Notes under the pieces: model-generated
What the model was told of the DNA's origin: nothing
The model's input: the letters and a program-made list of their open reading frames with translations, nothing else
The model's database searches: none
In this document: positions 16,527 to 25,751 of the stretch, piece by piece
Numbering within the stretch: position 1 is the stretch's first letter
Layout: each line of letters begins with the position of its first letter
Program-made: the position numbers and the translations under genes
DNA from: Gammaproteobacteria bacterium
GTDB lineage: Bacteria > Pseudomonadota > Gammaproteobacteria > Arenicellales > Poriferihabitantaceae
Length of the DNA: 64,000 bases
NCBI GenBank assembly: GCA_024644945.1
Contig: JAHEGU010000001.1
Coordinates: 153,937 to 217,936 of the forward strand
Direction: 5' to 3'

Positions 16527-17242
16527 TCACAGTGACTATTAAGGCCATTTTGTTTGATAAAGATGGCACCTTACTTGATTTCAATCGAACCTGGTTGCCA
16601 CCTTATCGTGCAGCGGCGGTTCAAATTGCCGAGAAATCCAACGGTCGGCTCAGTGCTGATGCACTGCTCGCCCATGGTGGTTACATCGCTGAATCTGAGA
16701 CCTGGAAGCCCGATTCCGTTCTTGCCGCGGGGAGTAACCGACAGATTATCCAAAGCTGGAATGAATTGCTCGGCTTTTCCTTAAGCGAGACAGAAACCAC
16801 TGAAATCATGCGCGCATTTAAACTGAACGCCAGCCAATATATTCCCGCCACGGACTCTCTGCGACCCTGCCTTCAGGAACTAAAGAAACAAGGATATGCG
16901 CTAGGAGTTGCCACCATGGATGACGAGCGCCAGGCACGTAGTATGGCGAAAGGACTTGGTATTGTAGATTTATTTGATTTTATTTGCGGTGCCGACAGTG
17001 GGCATGGGGTCAAGCCAGAACCGGGAATGGTGCTGGCGTTTGCAGACAGCCTGGGTGTTGAGCCGAATACGGTAGCGATGGTGGGAGACAGCCCGCGCGA
17101 CATCCATATGGGATTGAACGCTGGAGCTGGATTGTCCATAGGTGTTCTTACCGGCGCCCACAATCAGCAGGAACTGGCTAAGCATACGCCCCATGTACTG
17201 TCTGATATCAGTGAGCTGCATGCCTATCTAGGAAACGGATAG
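16523..17242 (+). CDS. HAD family hydrolase, phosphoglycolate-phosphatase-like
   Basis: A 239-residue HAD hydrolase. Motif I is ILFDKDGTLLDF, with nucleophile Asp12 and acid Asp14 counted from the GTG at 16523. Motif II is GVATMDD, motif III Lys lies in GVKPEPGM, and motif IV is MVGDSPRDI. A helical cap of about 110 residues lies between motifs I and II, as in the Gph/phosphoglycolate phosphatase group. The frame is open to 16457, but the upstream part overlaps the VOC gene. The GTG at 16523 shares bases with that gene's stop, so it is preferred. GTG at 16532 is a second option. Pairing with a VOC protein hints at a shared substrate; unproven. Confidence 0.82.
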   Translation: MITVTIKAILFDKDGTLLDFNRTWLPPYRAAAVQIAEKSNGRLSADALLAHGGYIAESETWKPDSVLAAGSNRQIIQSWNELLGFSLSETETTEIMRAFKLNASQYIPATDSLRPCLQELKKQGYALGVATMDDERQARSMAKGLGIVDLFDFICGADSGHGVKPEPGMVLAFADSLGVEPNTVAMVGDSPRDIHMGLNAGAGLSIGVLTGAHNQQELAKHTPHVLSDISELHAYLGNG

Positions 17243-17350
17243 CGTGAACTTAAACCTCCAGTCAGGGTCCTAAGCTGGTGATTAGAAACTGGAGAGCAAG
17301 ACGGAATTAGTTTAGCGTCCGGGCACTGTTAACTACTGCATGTTACATTA

Positions 17351-17809
17351 ATGACAACCGAAGAAAAAACACGCTACATCAGACCCGATGACGCATCGAT
17401 TCGGGACAAGCTGTCGGATATTCAATATCAGGTCACCCAGCGCGAGGGCACTGAACGGCCCTTTGAAAACGAATATAACGACAACAAGCAAGAAGGCATC
17501 TACGTGGATATCGTAAGTGGAGAGCCCTTGTTTTCCTCCATCGACAAATTTGACTCGGGTACAGGCTGGCCAAGTTTTACCCAGCCGATCGATGGGCATT
17601 ACGTGAAAACTCGAACAGATTTCAAACTGATCCTGCCGCGTACCGAAGTGCGCAGTAAGGTGGCGGACTCGCACCTTGGGCACGTGTTTAAAGATGGCCC
17701 TGGGCCGACGGGTCTTAGATACTGCATGAACTCCGCTGCGATGCGATTCATTCCCAAACAGGAGATGGAGCAACAAGGGTATGGTGAATACCTTGACTTA
17801 TTCAATTAA
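17351..17809 (+). CDS. msrB: Peptide-methionine (R)-S-oxide reductase
   Basis: A 152-residue MsrB, which reduces methionine R-sulfoxide in proteins. The domain runs [45 protein letters not shown] and the catalytic cysteine in [12 protein letters not shown] (Cys125). The four zinc cysteines of the E. coli form are absent, as in the Bacillus and Neisseria type. The resolving cysteine of those forms (SGCGWPSF) is replaced by Thr71, so recycling must use another thiol. No export signal. The last 29 bases overlap the start of the DUF1223 gene. The partner msrA is elsewhere in the window at 32746. Confidence 0.93.
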   Translation: MTTEEKTRYIRPDDASIRDKLSDIQYQVTQREGTERPFENEYNDNKQEGIYVDIVSGEPLFSSIDKFDSGTGWPSFTQPIDGHYVKTRTDFKLILPRTEVRSKVADSHLGHVFKDGPGPTGLRYCMNSAAMRFIPKQEMEQQGYGEYLDLFN

Positions 17810-18593
17810 ACGGCTTGCTGTTATCGCACTGACTGCGGTGATCACCGCAGCGATACAGCTACCGGCTTTTGCCGGAAAGGTAACTGTGACCAGTGGTGTG
17901 TATCGGACTCCGGTAGTAGAGCTTTACACTTCGGAAGGCTGCAGCAGCTGCCCATCGGCAGATGAATGGGTCAGCAAGCTTGGTGATGCCCTCGGCGGTG
18001 AATTCCATGCGGTGCCTCTCGCCTTCCATGTGGATTACTGGAATTATCTCGGGTGGGAGGATCCGTTTTCGCGCTCCGAATTTACTGAACGCCAGCGCAA
18101 CCTGGCGGCGATCAATAAGCAGCGCAGCATATACACGCCTCAATTCGCGGTCAGTGGTCGCGAAACACGCGGGACTTCAGCGGTGGTGCAGGCGATCCAG
18201 AGCGCAAACGCCGAAATCGCAGCAGTTACGATCGAGATGGATCTGGACGCCAGTGCGGACGGACAGGTTTTGGCTGCGTTTAATATTGAAAATACTGCCG
18301 AAGGCGCAGAGCTCTACATAGCGGTGTACGAAAACGACATCACTCGACCCATTGGTGGGGGGGAAAACAGCGGGAAAACGCTGCACCACGATTTTGTCGT
18401 GCGTCATTGGGTTCGCGCCGCGGCGTTACCGACGGGTCCCTATCAAGGTGATCATGTTCTCAATCTGGAACAGGACTGGCAGTTGCAGAATCTTGGTCTG
18501 GCCGCGGTGGTACTCGATCGTCCTAGCGGTAAAACTCTGCAGGCTATCAATACTTCGCTCGACCAAGTATTTATTGGGACTGAAGGGAGTTGA
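17781..18593 (+). CDS. DUF1223 exported thioredoxin-fold protein
   Basis: A 270-residue protein of family DUF1223. An N-terminal signal peptide (hydrophobic [19 protein letters not shown]) precedes [19 protein letters not shown], the family's CxxC on a thioredoxin-like fold, and [18 protein letters not shown]. The exact redox function is unknown. The ATG at 17781 lies inside the end of msrB. This overlap suggests co-translation and perhaps a shared role in thiol or oxidative-stress repair, though one protein is cytosolic and the other exported. Length is normal for the family. Confidence 0.87.
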   Translation: MVNTLTYSIKRLAVIALTAVITAAIQLPAFAGKVTVTSGVYRTPVVELYTSEGCSSCPSADEWVSKLGDALGGEFHAVPLAFHVDYWNYLGWEDPFSRSEFTERQRNLAAINKQRSIYTPQFAVSGRETRGTSAVVQAIQSANAEIAAVTIEMDLDASADGQVLAAFNIENTAEGAELYIAVYENDITRPIGGGENSGKTLHHDFVVRHWVRAAALPTGPYQGDHVLNLEQDWQLQNLGLAAVVLDRPSGKTLQAINTSLDQVFIGTEGS

Positions 18594-18706
18594 TCCGCGG
18601 CTGGCTTTGTCGCAGCTGGGCGGTGTATCGGCTCCAGGCAGCGCAATGGTATTAGGCATAAGAATCTTCTGAAAGGAATGAAGAGAGGGGCCCGCCCTTC
18701 AGATAA

Positions 18707-19876
18707 TCAATCTCGCCGCAGTTTTTCATCGGCGGCAATTGGCGTTGGGTAGCGCAATACGATAAACCATGCCGAGACGATAAAGCTCAGTAGTGTGGCG
18801 ATCTGCACCAGATAGGCGGCATCTTTGGATATGACGCCGTTGGTCAGGGCAACGAATACGATTAGTAATGAAAACTCGCTGAGTTGTCCTAGTCGCACCC
18901 CGGTCTCCCAAGCCAGCCGATTTGACTCTGATTGATTCACCAAGGCCACTCTGAACACCGCCGGTTTCAACAACAATAATCCGACACCAATGATAACTGC
19001 CGGCACCAAGACGCTACCCGCAGCGGCGGGGTCGAAGCCCGCTCCCAGTCCGAAGAAAAACATCACCAGGAAAAAATCCCGCAAGGGTTTGAGGCTCTCT
19101 GCGATATGCAGCGCTACCGGGCTGGTGGCAATGGCGATACCTGCAATAAAAGCGCCAATTTCATAGGAAAGCCCGGCAGTTTGAGCCAGCTGTGCGATGC
19201 CAAGACACCAACCGATAGAAAGCAGGAAAATATACTCCTGAATCCGGTCGAATCGCAGAAACAGGGGCAGTAAAAGCCATTTTTGCCCATACCACGCTAC
19301 CGCACACACGCCCGGCAATACCACCAGTAGCAGGGCAATTTCGGCGAATGGAACACCACCCTTGCCCAGTCCTTGGATAACCAGCATGGTGACGATGGCG
19401 ATCAGATCCTGCAAAAGCAGTACGCTTATGATCACTTCGCCGGTGTGACGGTGGTGCAGCACCGTAGTAGGCAGCAGTTTAAGCCCGATAATGGTGCTGG
19501 AAAATGAAGCTGCCACCCCGATAATCAGGATATCCATGAGGCTGAAGCCAAACATCCACGCCACCGCTCCCGCGGCGCCACTGAATACCAGGCTGCAAAA
19601 CACCGTAACCAGCGTGGTTTCACGCAGCAGGTGCAGCAATTTTCTTGGCGAAAGGTTCAGTCCCAGCAGGAATAGCAGAAAGATAATGCCGATTTCGGCG
19701 ATATCCTGAATCAGCGCCGCGTCGGTAACCAATTTGAGGCCCCATGGTCCCAAAATCGCCCCCAGAAACAGATAGGCGATCAGCATTGCCTGACGCAGGT
19801 AAAGCGCAACAGTCGCCAATAGCGCGGCGCCGGAAAAAATCAGAAAGATGGAGAAAACAATGGAATGATCTTGCAT
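18707..19876 (-). CDS. Kef-type cation/proton antiporter (CPA2), membrane part only
   Basis: A 389-residue integral membrane protein of the monovalent cation:proton antiporter-2 family. About eleven to twelve hydrophobic segments fill the whole protein. Family features include FLLFLLGLNLSPRKLL, AASFSSTIIGLKLL, VLLLQDLIAIVTML (the charged residue of the transport core) and SYEIGAFIAGIAIATS. KefB/KefC carry a cytosolic NAD-binding RCK domain after the membrane part; here it is absent, so ligand gating through that domain is not possible. Ions carried, K+ or Na+, cannot be told. Single gene, leftward, divergent from moaC. Confidence 0.88.
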   Translation of the reverse strand: MQDHSIVFSIFLIFSGAALLATVALYLRQAMLIAYLFLGAILGPWGLKLVTDAALIQDIAEIGIIFLLFLLGLNLSPRKLLHLLRETTLVTVFCSLVFSGAAGAVAWMFGFSLMDILIIGVAASFSSTIIGLKLLPTTVLHHRHTGEVIISVLLLQDLIAIVTMLVIQGLGKGGVPFAEIALLLVVLPGVCAVAWYGQKWLLLPLFLRFDRIQEYIFLLSIGWCLGIAQLAQTAGLSYEIGAFIAGIAIATSPVALHIAESLKPLRDFFLVMFFFGLGAGFDPAAAGSVLVPAVIIGVGLLLLKPAVFRVALVNQSESNRLAWETGVRLGQLSEFSLLIVFVALTNGVISKDAAYLVQIATLLSFIVSAWFIVLRYPTPIAADEKLRRD

Positions 19877-19978
19877 GAGAAACGCAAGCGACCCGGCAAT
19901 AACCCGCCTGCCCTTTGATGCCCAGTGAAGAAATTCATCTTACAATAACACGCTTATACAAACTTGTATTCACCGACG

Positions 19979-20467
19979 ATGAATGATGATCACAAACTCA
20001 CCCATTTTAACGAACAAGGAGAAGTTCATATGGTAGATGTAGGTGATAAGGCTGTGAGCAAACGTAAAGCAATAGCCGAGGGCTGGATCACTATGCAGCC
20101 TGAAACCCTAGAGATGATCCGCCAGGGCAATCACAAGAAAGGAGATGTACTGTCAGTTGCCCGGGTGGCAGGCATCATGGCTGCTAAGAAAACAGCCGAA
20201 CTGATACCGCTATGTCATCCGATCATGCTGACCCGGATCACTATTGATATGGAGCTGGATGCAGACTACAGTGCGGTGCGCTGCGAGGTCTGTACCGAGA
20301 CATCTGAGCGAACCGGCGTGGAAATGGAGGCATTGGCCGGATTGCAGGTAGCGCTGCTGACTATTTACGACATGTGCAAGGCAATCGACCGGGGTATGGA
20401 AATGCGGGACATCAGGCTGGTGCATAAATCCGGTGGTAAGACCGGTGACTGGAACCGCGCCGTCTGA
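19979..20467 (+). CDS. moaC: Cyclic pyranopterin monophosphate synthase
   Basis: A 162-residue MoaC, which turns 3',8-cyclo-GTP made by MoaA into cyclic pyranopterin monophosphate in molybdenum cofactor synthesis. Diagnostic stretches are [19 protein letters not shown], the catalytic [13 protein letters not shown], and [20 protein letters not shown] with [23 protein letters not shown]. The ATG at 19979 is chosen over a TTG five codons earlier. moeA starts 65 bases downstream, same strand. moaA, moaD, moaE and moaB are not in the window. Confidence 0.96.
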   Translation: MNDDHKLTHFNEQGEVHMVDVGDKAVSKRKAIAEGWITMQPETLEMIRQGNHKKGDVLSVARVAGIMAAKKTAELIPLCHPIMLTRITIDMELDADYSAVRCEVCTETSERTGVEMEALAGLQVALLTIYDMCKAIDRGMEMRDIRLVHKSGGKTGDWNRAV

Positions 20468-20532
20468 TCAAATCACGACTATGGTCAATGACACTAATCG
20501 TCCAATAGAGATACCGAGCATGAGAATTCCGC

Positions 20533-21804
20533 ATGAATATTGAAAGCCAGCCACTGCCGGCCCAAGGACCGAGCTGTGACTTCGATCCGAAATCGATAAG
20601 CGCGGATGCGGCAACCCAGCGCATTCTTGAGCTGGTAGCACCGGTCAGCCAGGTTGAAACCATTGCGCTGCGTACCGCCCTGGGACGGGTGACTGCTGAA
20701 GATGTACTTAGCCGAGTGCAAGTACCCAATCACACAAATTCTGCGATGGATGGTTACGCGCTGATGGGCAGCGAGTTGCCTGACGACGATCCGGTGATGT
20801 TTGAGGTTGCGGGGACTTCATTTGCGGGCAAGCCATTTACAAAGCAGATACGGCCTGGTCAGTGCGTAAGGATCATGACCGGGGCAGTGATGCCGGAAGG
20901 CAGTGATACAGTGGTCATACAAGAGCGCGTGCAGCGCGCGGGTGAACAAATCACGATAAATCCAGGGGAAAAACCAGGGAGTAATGTGCGTCAGGCTGGC
21001 GAGGACCTCCAAGTTGGTGACGTGGCTATTGCCCGCGGTACGCGAATTGGTCCAGCACACTTGGGGCTTGCGGCGTCTCTGGGATTTTCCGAGCTGCCAT
21101 GCTATCGAAAACCACGGGTCGCTTTCTTCTCTAATGGTGACGAGCTGCGTTCAGTGGGTCAACCGTTGGAGATTGGCGAGCTTTACGACTCCAATCGGTA
21201 TACCTTGTTTGCGATGCTCACTGAGGCAGGCGTTGAGCTGGTGGATCTCGGGATCGTGCCCGACGATCAAAAAGCGATTGCTCAAGCGTTTAGTGATGCG
21301 TCCGCCTGCGCGGATATTGTGCTGACCTCTGCCGGGGCGTCGGTTGGAGATGCCGATTATGTTAAGCAGACCTTGGATCAAATGGGCGCCGTCAGTTTCT
21401 GGAAGGTGGCGATTAAACCTGGCCGGCCACTTGCATTTGGTAAGGTGGGTGAGAGTCTGTTCTTCGGTCTTCCTGGAAATCCTGTATCGGTGATGGTGAC
21501 GTTTCAGATCTTTGTTCGCGAAGCGATTAGAAAACTTTCAGGGGAACTGAATATCGCTTCCCTGAAGATGAAGGTGCCCTTGACCTCTACTCTGAAAAAA
21601 CGGGCTGGACGGGTTGAATACCAGCGCGGCATTTTGAGTACAACACCTGATGGACAGACCGTTGTCAGTTCTACTGGCGAACAAGGATCCGGAATCCTGC
21701 ACTCCATGAGCGTAGCTAACTGTTTTATTATCCTGCCTTCGGACTCTGAAGGCGCATCGCCAGGGGATCAGGTCGAGATTCAACCATTTAGCCAGAAGCT
21801 CTAG
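20533..21804 (+). CDS. moeA: Molybdopterin molybdenumtransferase
   Basis: A 423-residue MoeA, which inserts molybdate into adenylylated molybdopterin. Domain order is normal: an N-terminal subdomain with NHTNSAMDGYAL, a beta-rich domain with PGQCVRIMTGAVMPEGSDTVV, the molybdopterin-binding domain with VAFFSNGDELRSVGQPL, LTSAGASVGDADYV and FFGLPGNPVSVMVTFQ, and a C-terminal beta domain. It follows moaC by 65 bases and is likely co-transcribed. No gephyrin-type MogA fusion is present. Length agrees with E. coli MoeA (411). Confidence 0.95.
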   Translation: MNIESQPLPAQGPSCDFDPKSISADAATQRILELVAPVSQVETIALRTALGRVTAEDVLSRVQVPNHTNSAMDGYALMGSELPDDDPVMFEVAGTSFAGKPFTKQIRPGQCVRIMTGAVMPEGSDTVVIQERVQRAGEQITINPGEKPGSNVRQAGEDLQVGDVAIARGTRIGPAHLGLAASLGFSELPCYRKPRVAFFSNGDELRSVGQPLEIGELYDSNRYTLFAMLTEAGVELVDLGIVPDDQKAIAQAFSDASACADIVLTSAGASVGDADYVKQTLDQMGAVSFWKVAIKPGRPLAFGKVGESLFFGLPGNPVSVMVTFQIFVREAIRKLSGELNIASLKMKVPLTSTLKKRAGRVEYQRGILSTTPDGQTVVSSTGEQGSGILHSMSVANCFIILPSDSEGASPGDQVEIQPFSQKL

Positions 21805-21815
21805 GCATCTGGCTA

Positions 21816-21832
21816 ATGCCACCGTGTGGCAT
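21816..21832 (+). other. Perfect small hairpin between moeA and the methyltransferase
   Basis: ATGCCAC, loop CGT, GTGGCAT: a perfect 7-bp stem in the short gap after moeA. There is no T run after it, so it is not a classic terminator; it could stabilise the upstream message or dampen read-through to the next gene. Confidence 0.4.
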
Positions 21833-21843
21833 AAGTGATAACG

Positions 21844-22392
21844 ATGCACGCAGACACTGAGCGCTGGAACCGAAAGTATCTTGAGGGCGATGGGATCGTC
21901 GTATTAAAGGGCGAGCCGGAACTGGTTAAGAATAGTCAGGCCTTGTCGAGTTCCGGTCTTGCCATCGAGCTTGCCTGCGGCAAAGGGGCTAACGCCCTCT
22001 ATCTTTGCTCACTGGGGTATGACGTCGTGGCCGCCGATGCATCAATCGAGGGCCTGAAGATTTGTTTGCGTGAAGCGAATAATCTGAAATTTCGGCTACT
22101 CCCCGCGGTCATGGATCTTGATCACTATCCGCTGCCGGCTAACAGTTTCGACCTGATATCAGTGGTCCGGTATCTGAACAGGGCGCTATTCGATGATCTG
22201 GTCTCAGCGCTCAAGCCGGGAGGGATTCTGTTCTATAAAACCTTCAATCCCAAGCACCTGGAATCACATCCAGGCTTCAATCCGGCGTTCGTGGTGGATT
22301 ACGGAGAACTTAGCAAGGTATTTACAGAACTGGAGATCATTGACCATGATGAGCAAGGATCAAGCAGTTTTGTGCTTGGCCGAAAGGTGTGA
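21844..22392 (+). CDS. SAM-dependent methyltransferase
   Basis: A 182-residue class I methyltransferase. Motif I, the SAM-binding glycine-rich loop, is AIELACGKGANALYLC, followed by the acidic motif YDVVAADASIEGLK; motif IV region is FDLISVVRYLNRALFD, and LKPGGILFYKTFNPKHL is the post-IV strand. It resembles the small TehB/thiopurine-type methyltransferases of proteobacteria. The substrate is unknown. A GTG nine bases earlier is an alternative start. It lies 39 bases after moeA in the same direction but with a hairpin between; a link with molybdopterin is not implied. Confidence 0.8.
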   Translation: MHADTERWNRKYLEGDGIVVLKGEPELVKNSQALSSSGLAIELACGKGANALYLCSLGYDVVAADASIEGLKICLREANNLKFRLLPAVMDLDHYPLPANSFDLISVVRYLNRALFDDLVSALKPGGILFYKTFNPKHLESHPGFNPAFVVDYGELSKVFTELEIIDHDEQGSSSFVLGRKV

Positions 22393-22401
22393 TGGTTTGG
22401 G

Positions 22402-22845
22402 TCAATTGGCTTGTGATGTATCCGTGTTTCGTTCGGTTACTGGAACATCGTCCTGGGGCTCGCTGTTAAACGTGTCGGAGATGGCCTCGCCGGCCTGATT
22501 GGTTTTCTTTACGGTGTAGTCTACCGCTTTGCTACTGGCTTCCTTGGTAGCATCCCAGGCTTTCTTTGATCCTGTAACGACGGCATCAGTGCCCTTGGCC
22601 AGACCTTCTTTGCTGCTGTCGAGTATTCGTGTGCCTTCGACTTTAAAATATTCCGCGGCCTCACCGGTCTTCTGTTTGGTCTGATCCCATAGATCCTCGG
22701 CCTGGTTTTCGTTGGAGGGCTGGTTCAAATCGATTTCCTCGATCTCAACTGCAGAATCTTGTGGGTACGACACGGAGGGAATTCCCAGCCACAGCGCGAT
22801 GCTACAAACTGATACAAATTGTTTAATTGCTTTGTTCACATTCAT
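22402..22845 (-). CDS. Exported helical protein, function unknown
   Basis: A 147-residue protein with a signal peptide (about residues 1-29, ending near SYPQDS). The mature part has an acidic start, then a charged amphipathic helix with a repeating pattern in which Lys, Ala, Ser and Thr recur about every 11 residues (GTDAVVTGSKKAWDATKEAS, SKAVDYTVKKTNQAGEAI). This resembles the LEA-like or YtxH-like low-complexity helices seen in many periplasmic proteins. I cannot assign a family. It converges on the methyltransferase with 9 bases between, and is divergent from the SDR at 22913. Confidence 0.65.
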   Translation of the reverse strand: MNVNKAIKQFVSVCSIALWLGIPSVSYPQDSAVEIEEIDLNQPSNENQAEDLWDQTKQKTGEAAEYFKVEGTRILDSSKEGLAKGTDAVVTGSKKAWDATKEASSKAVDYTVKKTNQAGEAISDTFNSEPQDDVPVTERNTDTSQAN

Positions 22846-22912
22846 GAATTACAAATGATATAAGTACAGTATTAATTGTTGCAGTGTCGCATGAACAGCG
22901 GATGAATGAGAG

Positions 22913-23683
22913 GTGAACAAAAAACGGGAGTCGGACAGGGCGCCTGTCCTTATTGTAACCGGTGGCAGTCGCGGAATAGGCGCCGCAGTGTGCCGGGAAG
23001 CGGCGCAAAATGGCTATTTGGTAGTGCTCAACTACCTTTCCAATAGCGCTAGAGCGGAAAATGTGGCTGAGGAGGTTCGACAGCAGGGCGGACACATCAT
23101 CGCGAAACAGGCAGATATATCCAAAGAGCGCGAGGTGACTAAACTATTCGATCACGCGAGCTCACTCCAGGGCCCAATATCCGGGTTGGTGAACAATGCC
23201 GGCATTCTCGAGGACCAGATGGATGTGGTGGATATGACAGCAGAGCGAATAGACCGAATATTCGCAACCAATGTTCGCGGCAGCTTCCTGTGCGCGCGGG
23301 AAGCCGTGCGGCATATGGCAAAGAGCCGGGGTGGTCAGGGTGGCGCGATCGTAAACATCTCATCTGCTGCAGCCAGACTCGGGTCACCCCATGAATATGT
23401 TGACTACGCTGCGTCGAAAGGGGCTATTGATTCCATGACCGTTGGTCTGTCGAAGGAAGTAGCGGCTGAAGGCATTCGGGTGAATGCTGTTCGTCCCGGA
23501 TTTATTGATACCGAAATGCATGCCAGCGGGGGGGAGCCTGGGCGACTGGAGCGAGTGCGATCAAGCATACCGCTCGGTCGGGGTGGGCGTGCAGAAGAAG
23601 TGGCCAGCGCTGTGGCGTGGTTGCTGTCCGAAAAGGCTTCGTACTGTACCGGAGCTATAATTGACGTAAGCGGAGGACGATGA
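22913..23683 (+). CDS. SDR family oxidoreductase
   Basis: A 256-residue classical SDR. The cofactor motif is VTGGSRGIGAAVCREA, LVNNAGILED follows at the right place, then IVNISSAAARLGSP and the catalytic YVDYAASKGAIDSM; the family GG motif near the end is RPGFIDTEMHASGG. It resembles the YgfF/glucose-1-dehydrogenase-like group found in many proteobacteria; substrate unknown. The start is GTG at 22913; it overlaps the upstream divergent region, with GAGAG before it. The DsbA-family gene starts only 9 bases after its stop, so the pair is an operon. Confidence 0.85.
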   Translation: MNKKRESDRAPVLIVTGGSRGIGAAVCREAAQNGYLVVLNYLSNSARAENVAEEVRQQGGHIIAKQADISKEREVTKLFDHASSLQGPISGLVNNAGILEDQMDVVDMTAERIDRIFATNVRGSFLCAREAVRHMAKSRGGQGGAIVNISSAAARLGSPHEYVDYAASKGAIDSMTVGLSKEVAAEGIRVNAVRPGFIDTEMHASGGEPGRLERVRSSIPLGRGGRAEEVASAVAWLLSEKASYCTGAIIDVSGGR

Positions 23684-23692
23684 GAGGTGAAT

Positions 23693-24370
23693 ATGAATGC
23701 AAATAACGCTACATCAGCGGGCAGTGGGGCTACTCTCTACTATGCCCACGATCCAATGTGCAGCTGGTGCTGGGGATTTGCCCCGACATGGGAGATTCTC
23801 AAACGTGCCCTGATTAAAGATTATTCTGACGCGCTTCGCGTGCAGCCGCTTCTTGGTGGTTTAGCGTCGGATTCGGATGAACCGATGCCGGAAGATATGC
23901 AGAAAACCCTTCAGAAAACCTGGGCCACCATTCAAAAACGAGTGCCTGGGACCCGTTTCAACTTCGATTTCTGGGAAAGGTGCGCACCGCGACGGTCGAC
24001 CTGGCGTGCTTGTCGAGCAGTTATTGCGGCGAGAAACCAGGATCTTAAGTTTGAGCCAGCCATGATCAAAGCGATTCAGGAAGCGTACTATCTGTATGCT
24101 CGCAACCCTTCAAATTTCAGCACCCTGGCGGCCATTGCCGAAGAGATCGGTGTTGATAGAAGTCGGTTTTCAGATGAGCTGGACGCTCCAGAGACCCATG
24201 AAGCGCATCAAAACGAGATGCAGCAGGTACGTCAACTTGGTATTCAGGGGTTTCCCTCGCTGGTAATGGTGAGAGACAGCACAGCATATGGCGTTCTGCT
24301 TGATTACTCTGGCCCCGCGAAGACGCTGGGACATATCCATCGGTTGATGGAAACGGCTTCCGCCGCCTGA
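23693..24370 (+). CDS. DsbA-family thioredoxin-fold protein
   Basis: A protein of about 225 residues with a DsbA-like fold and no signal peptide. The active site is YAHDPMCSWCWGFAPTWE (CSWC), with LQPLLGGLASDSDEPMPED, FCERC-like segment FNFDFWERCAPRRSTW, and the cis-Pro region LGIQGFPSLVMV. This is the FrnE/protein-disulfide-isomerase-like cytosolic branch, not periplasmic DsbA. It may act as a thiol oxidoreductase or on an organic disulfide. An alternative GTG start two codons earlier exists. It follows the SDR closely, so both probably act on a common small molecule or stress; not shown. Confidence 0.83.
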   Translation: MNANNATSAGSGATLYYAHDPMCSWCWGFAPTWEILKRALIKDYSDALRVQPLLGGLASDSDEPMPEDMQKTLQKTWATIQKRVPGTRFNFDFWERCAPRRSTWRACRAVIAARNQDLKFEPAMIKAIQEAYYLYARNPSNFSTLAAIAEEIGVDRSRFSDELDAPETHEAHQNEMQQVRQLGIQGFPSLVMVRDSTAYGVLLDYSGPAKTLGHIHRLMETASAA

Positions 24371-24477
24371 GAAGGTCGAATTAGTCTAAAGCCGACCAAA
24401 TAGATCGGTATCACGCAGATGTGGGCAGATGTGCCATTAAATGGCGCGCGGAACATGTCTCAGTCACCCTTTGGGTA

Positions 24478-25092
24478 TTAATCGGGACGCTTGGCTTCGA
24501 GTATGTCGCCAAAAGCAACATATTCACCCGCACCGAGACGAGCTAGTGGCTTGATTCTGTCAGCGTAAATCTTGAGACGTCCTTTGTCGGTGATCTCTGC
24601 GCATCCATCTTCCACATAGATCGATTTTATTTGTCCAAAAATCAGAGACTGCTTTCGGTTGCCGATGGTCTGGATATGATAGCGTTCACACATCATCGCC
24701 AATTTACAGTCAGCTACCCGGGGCATACTGAAACCCTCTACCTCGGCAAGCTCGATCTGTCCGGCGTCAATCTCCGAACTGCCGTAGGGAAGTGTCGCTG
24801 AAGTCTGATTTAACACGGCTAGCTGATCGACGCTGGCTATATTCACCACAAACTCTGGACGTTGTTCAATATTGGTCAGTGTATCTTTATCGCTACCGTC
24901 TGGTTGCAGTCCCACTGAAAACATGATCAATGGCGGATCGCTGGCCACGGCGTTGAAATAAGAAAAAGGTGCCAGGTTAAAACTACTATCCTGGTTTGCG
25001 CTGAGCGCCCAGCATATTGGTCTGGGCAGAACAGCCTGGGTCAGAGTGAAATATGCGTCCGGCGGACTCATTTCACCTATGTTGATCATCAT
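24478..25092 (-). CDS. Flavin reductase (DIM6/NTAB) family protein
   Basis: A 204-residue FMN-binding protein of the flavin reductase-like family. The N-terminal half has the FMN-site pattern LPRPICWALSANQDSSFNLAPFSYFNAVASDPP (given here in parts: LPRPICWALSA, NLAPFSYFN, VASDPPLIMFSVG), then TLTNIEQRPEFVVNIA. Members reduce flavins for two-component monooxygenases, or act as flavoproteins of unknown role. It is a single leftward gene converging on the DsbA-family gene. No monooxygenase partner is adjacent. Confidence 0.82.
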   Translation of the reverse strand: MMINIGEMSPPDAYFTLTQAVLPRPICWALSANQDSSFNLAPFSYFNAVASDPPLIMFSVGLQPDGSDKDTLTNIEQRPEFVVNIASVDQLAVLNQTSATLPYGSSEIDAGQIELAEVEGFSMPRVADCKLAMMCERYHIQTIGNRKQSLIFGQIKSIYVEDGCAEITDKGRLKIYADRIKPLARLGAGEYVAFGDILEAKRPD

Positions 25093-25299
25093 AAGTGGGT
25101 GTTAGTAGTAAGGATAAAGGACAATGCGAAAATGATAATTGCTGTTACAACAAGCAATTCATTGGTTAAGTAATTCAGGCTAGACGCGAATATTAAGTCT
25201 CTAAGCCCAGTGCGGCATGATGCCGCAAGCTGATCCTGACCCGGTGGTTATCGAAACGACTACCAGGTGAGCTCAAACGACTCCTTGTGCAGAATATAC

Positions 25300-25323
25300 C
25301 CGGCCGCCGTCTCCGGCGGCCGG
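25300..25323 (-). terminator. Hairpin downstream of the cold-shock gene
   Basis: CCGGCCGCCG, loop TCTC, CGGCGGCCGG forms a perfect 10-bp stem 13 bases after the csp stop. There is no T run on the minus strand (GTATATTC follows), so it may terminate weakly or protect the 3' end. A second hairpin, TGCGGCA...TGCCGCA, lies at 25211-25227. Confidence 0.55.
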
Positions 25324-25336
25324 TAACCTGACTGGA

Positions 25337-25549
25337 TTACAGTCCGGTAACGTTTTCGGCTTGAGGGCCCTTGGGGCTCTCTGTTACCTCGAATGTCACC
25401 TGTTGGCCATCGCGCAATGTTTTGCGGCCTTGACCATTAATTGCACGATAGTGGACAAACACATCTGCGCCACCTTCCCTCTCAATGAATCCAAACCCTT
25501 TTGAGTCGTTAAACCACTTTACGGTTCCGGTTATCAACTCACCTGACAT
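25337..25549 (-). CDS. Cold-shock domain protein
   Basis: A 70-residue CspA-family protein. RNP1 is KGFGFIER and RNP2 is DVFVHYRAI, preceded by GTVKWFNDS; the end is [13 protein letters not shown]. These bind single-stranded RNA and DNA and help translation in the cold or under stress. The ribosome-binding site AGAGGT lies 8 bases before ATG. The gene is downstream of proS and overlaps the end of a small open frame between them. Cold-shock genes often have a long structured 5' leader, which would have to be inside that region. Confidence 0.95.
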   Translation of the reverse strand: MSGELITGTVKWFNDSKGFGFIEREGGADVFVHYRAINGQGRKTLRDGQQVTFEVTESPKGPQAENVTGL

Positions 25550-25751
25550 ACTCTAGTACCTCTTTGTTGCAAACTTTTTCCGCAAGCGGGCGGAAATTCA
25601 TTAGGTCGAAATTCCAATCTGGAGTTGGAGTTTCGTCCCACGAAAACAGAAGATTACCCCCTGTTGTGCACGAATATAGCATCTTTTTATCGCCGTAATC
25701 GAAACGAGCTTGAAAGTTGTTTAACAGAAATCTAATGACTTCGGATCTCAT
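25539..25751 (-). CDS. Possible small protein between proS and the cold-shock gene
   Basis: A 70-codon open frame starting with ATG at 25751. It overlaps the last 20 bases of proS and the first 11 bases of the cold-shock gene. The product ([40 protein letters not shown]) looks like a normal soluble protein, with none of the low-complexity look of chance frames. I do not recognise it. The upstream ribosome-binding site is weak. It may be translationally coupled to proS. The alternative is that this stretch is the long leader of the cold-shock mRNA and the frame is chance. Confidence 0.4.
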   Translation of the reverse strand: MRSEVIRFLLNNFQARFDYGDKKMLYSCTTGGNLLFSWDETPTPDWNFDLMNFRPLAEKVCNKEVLEYVR

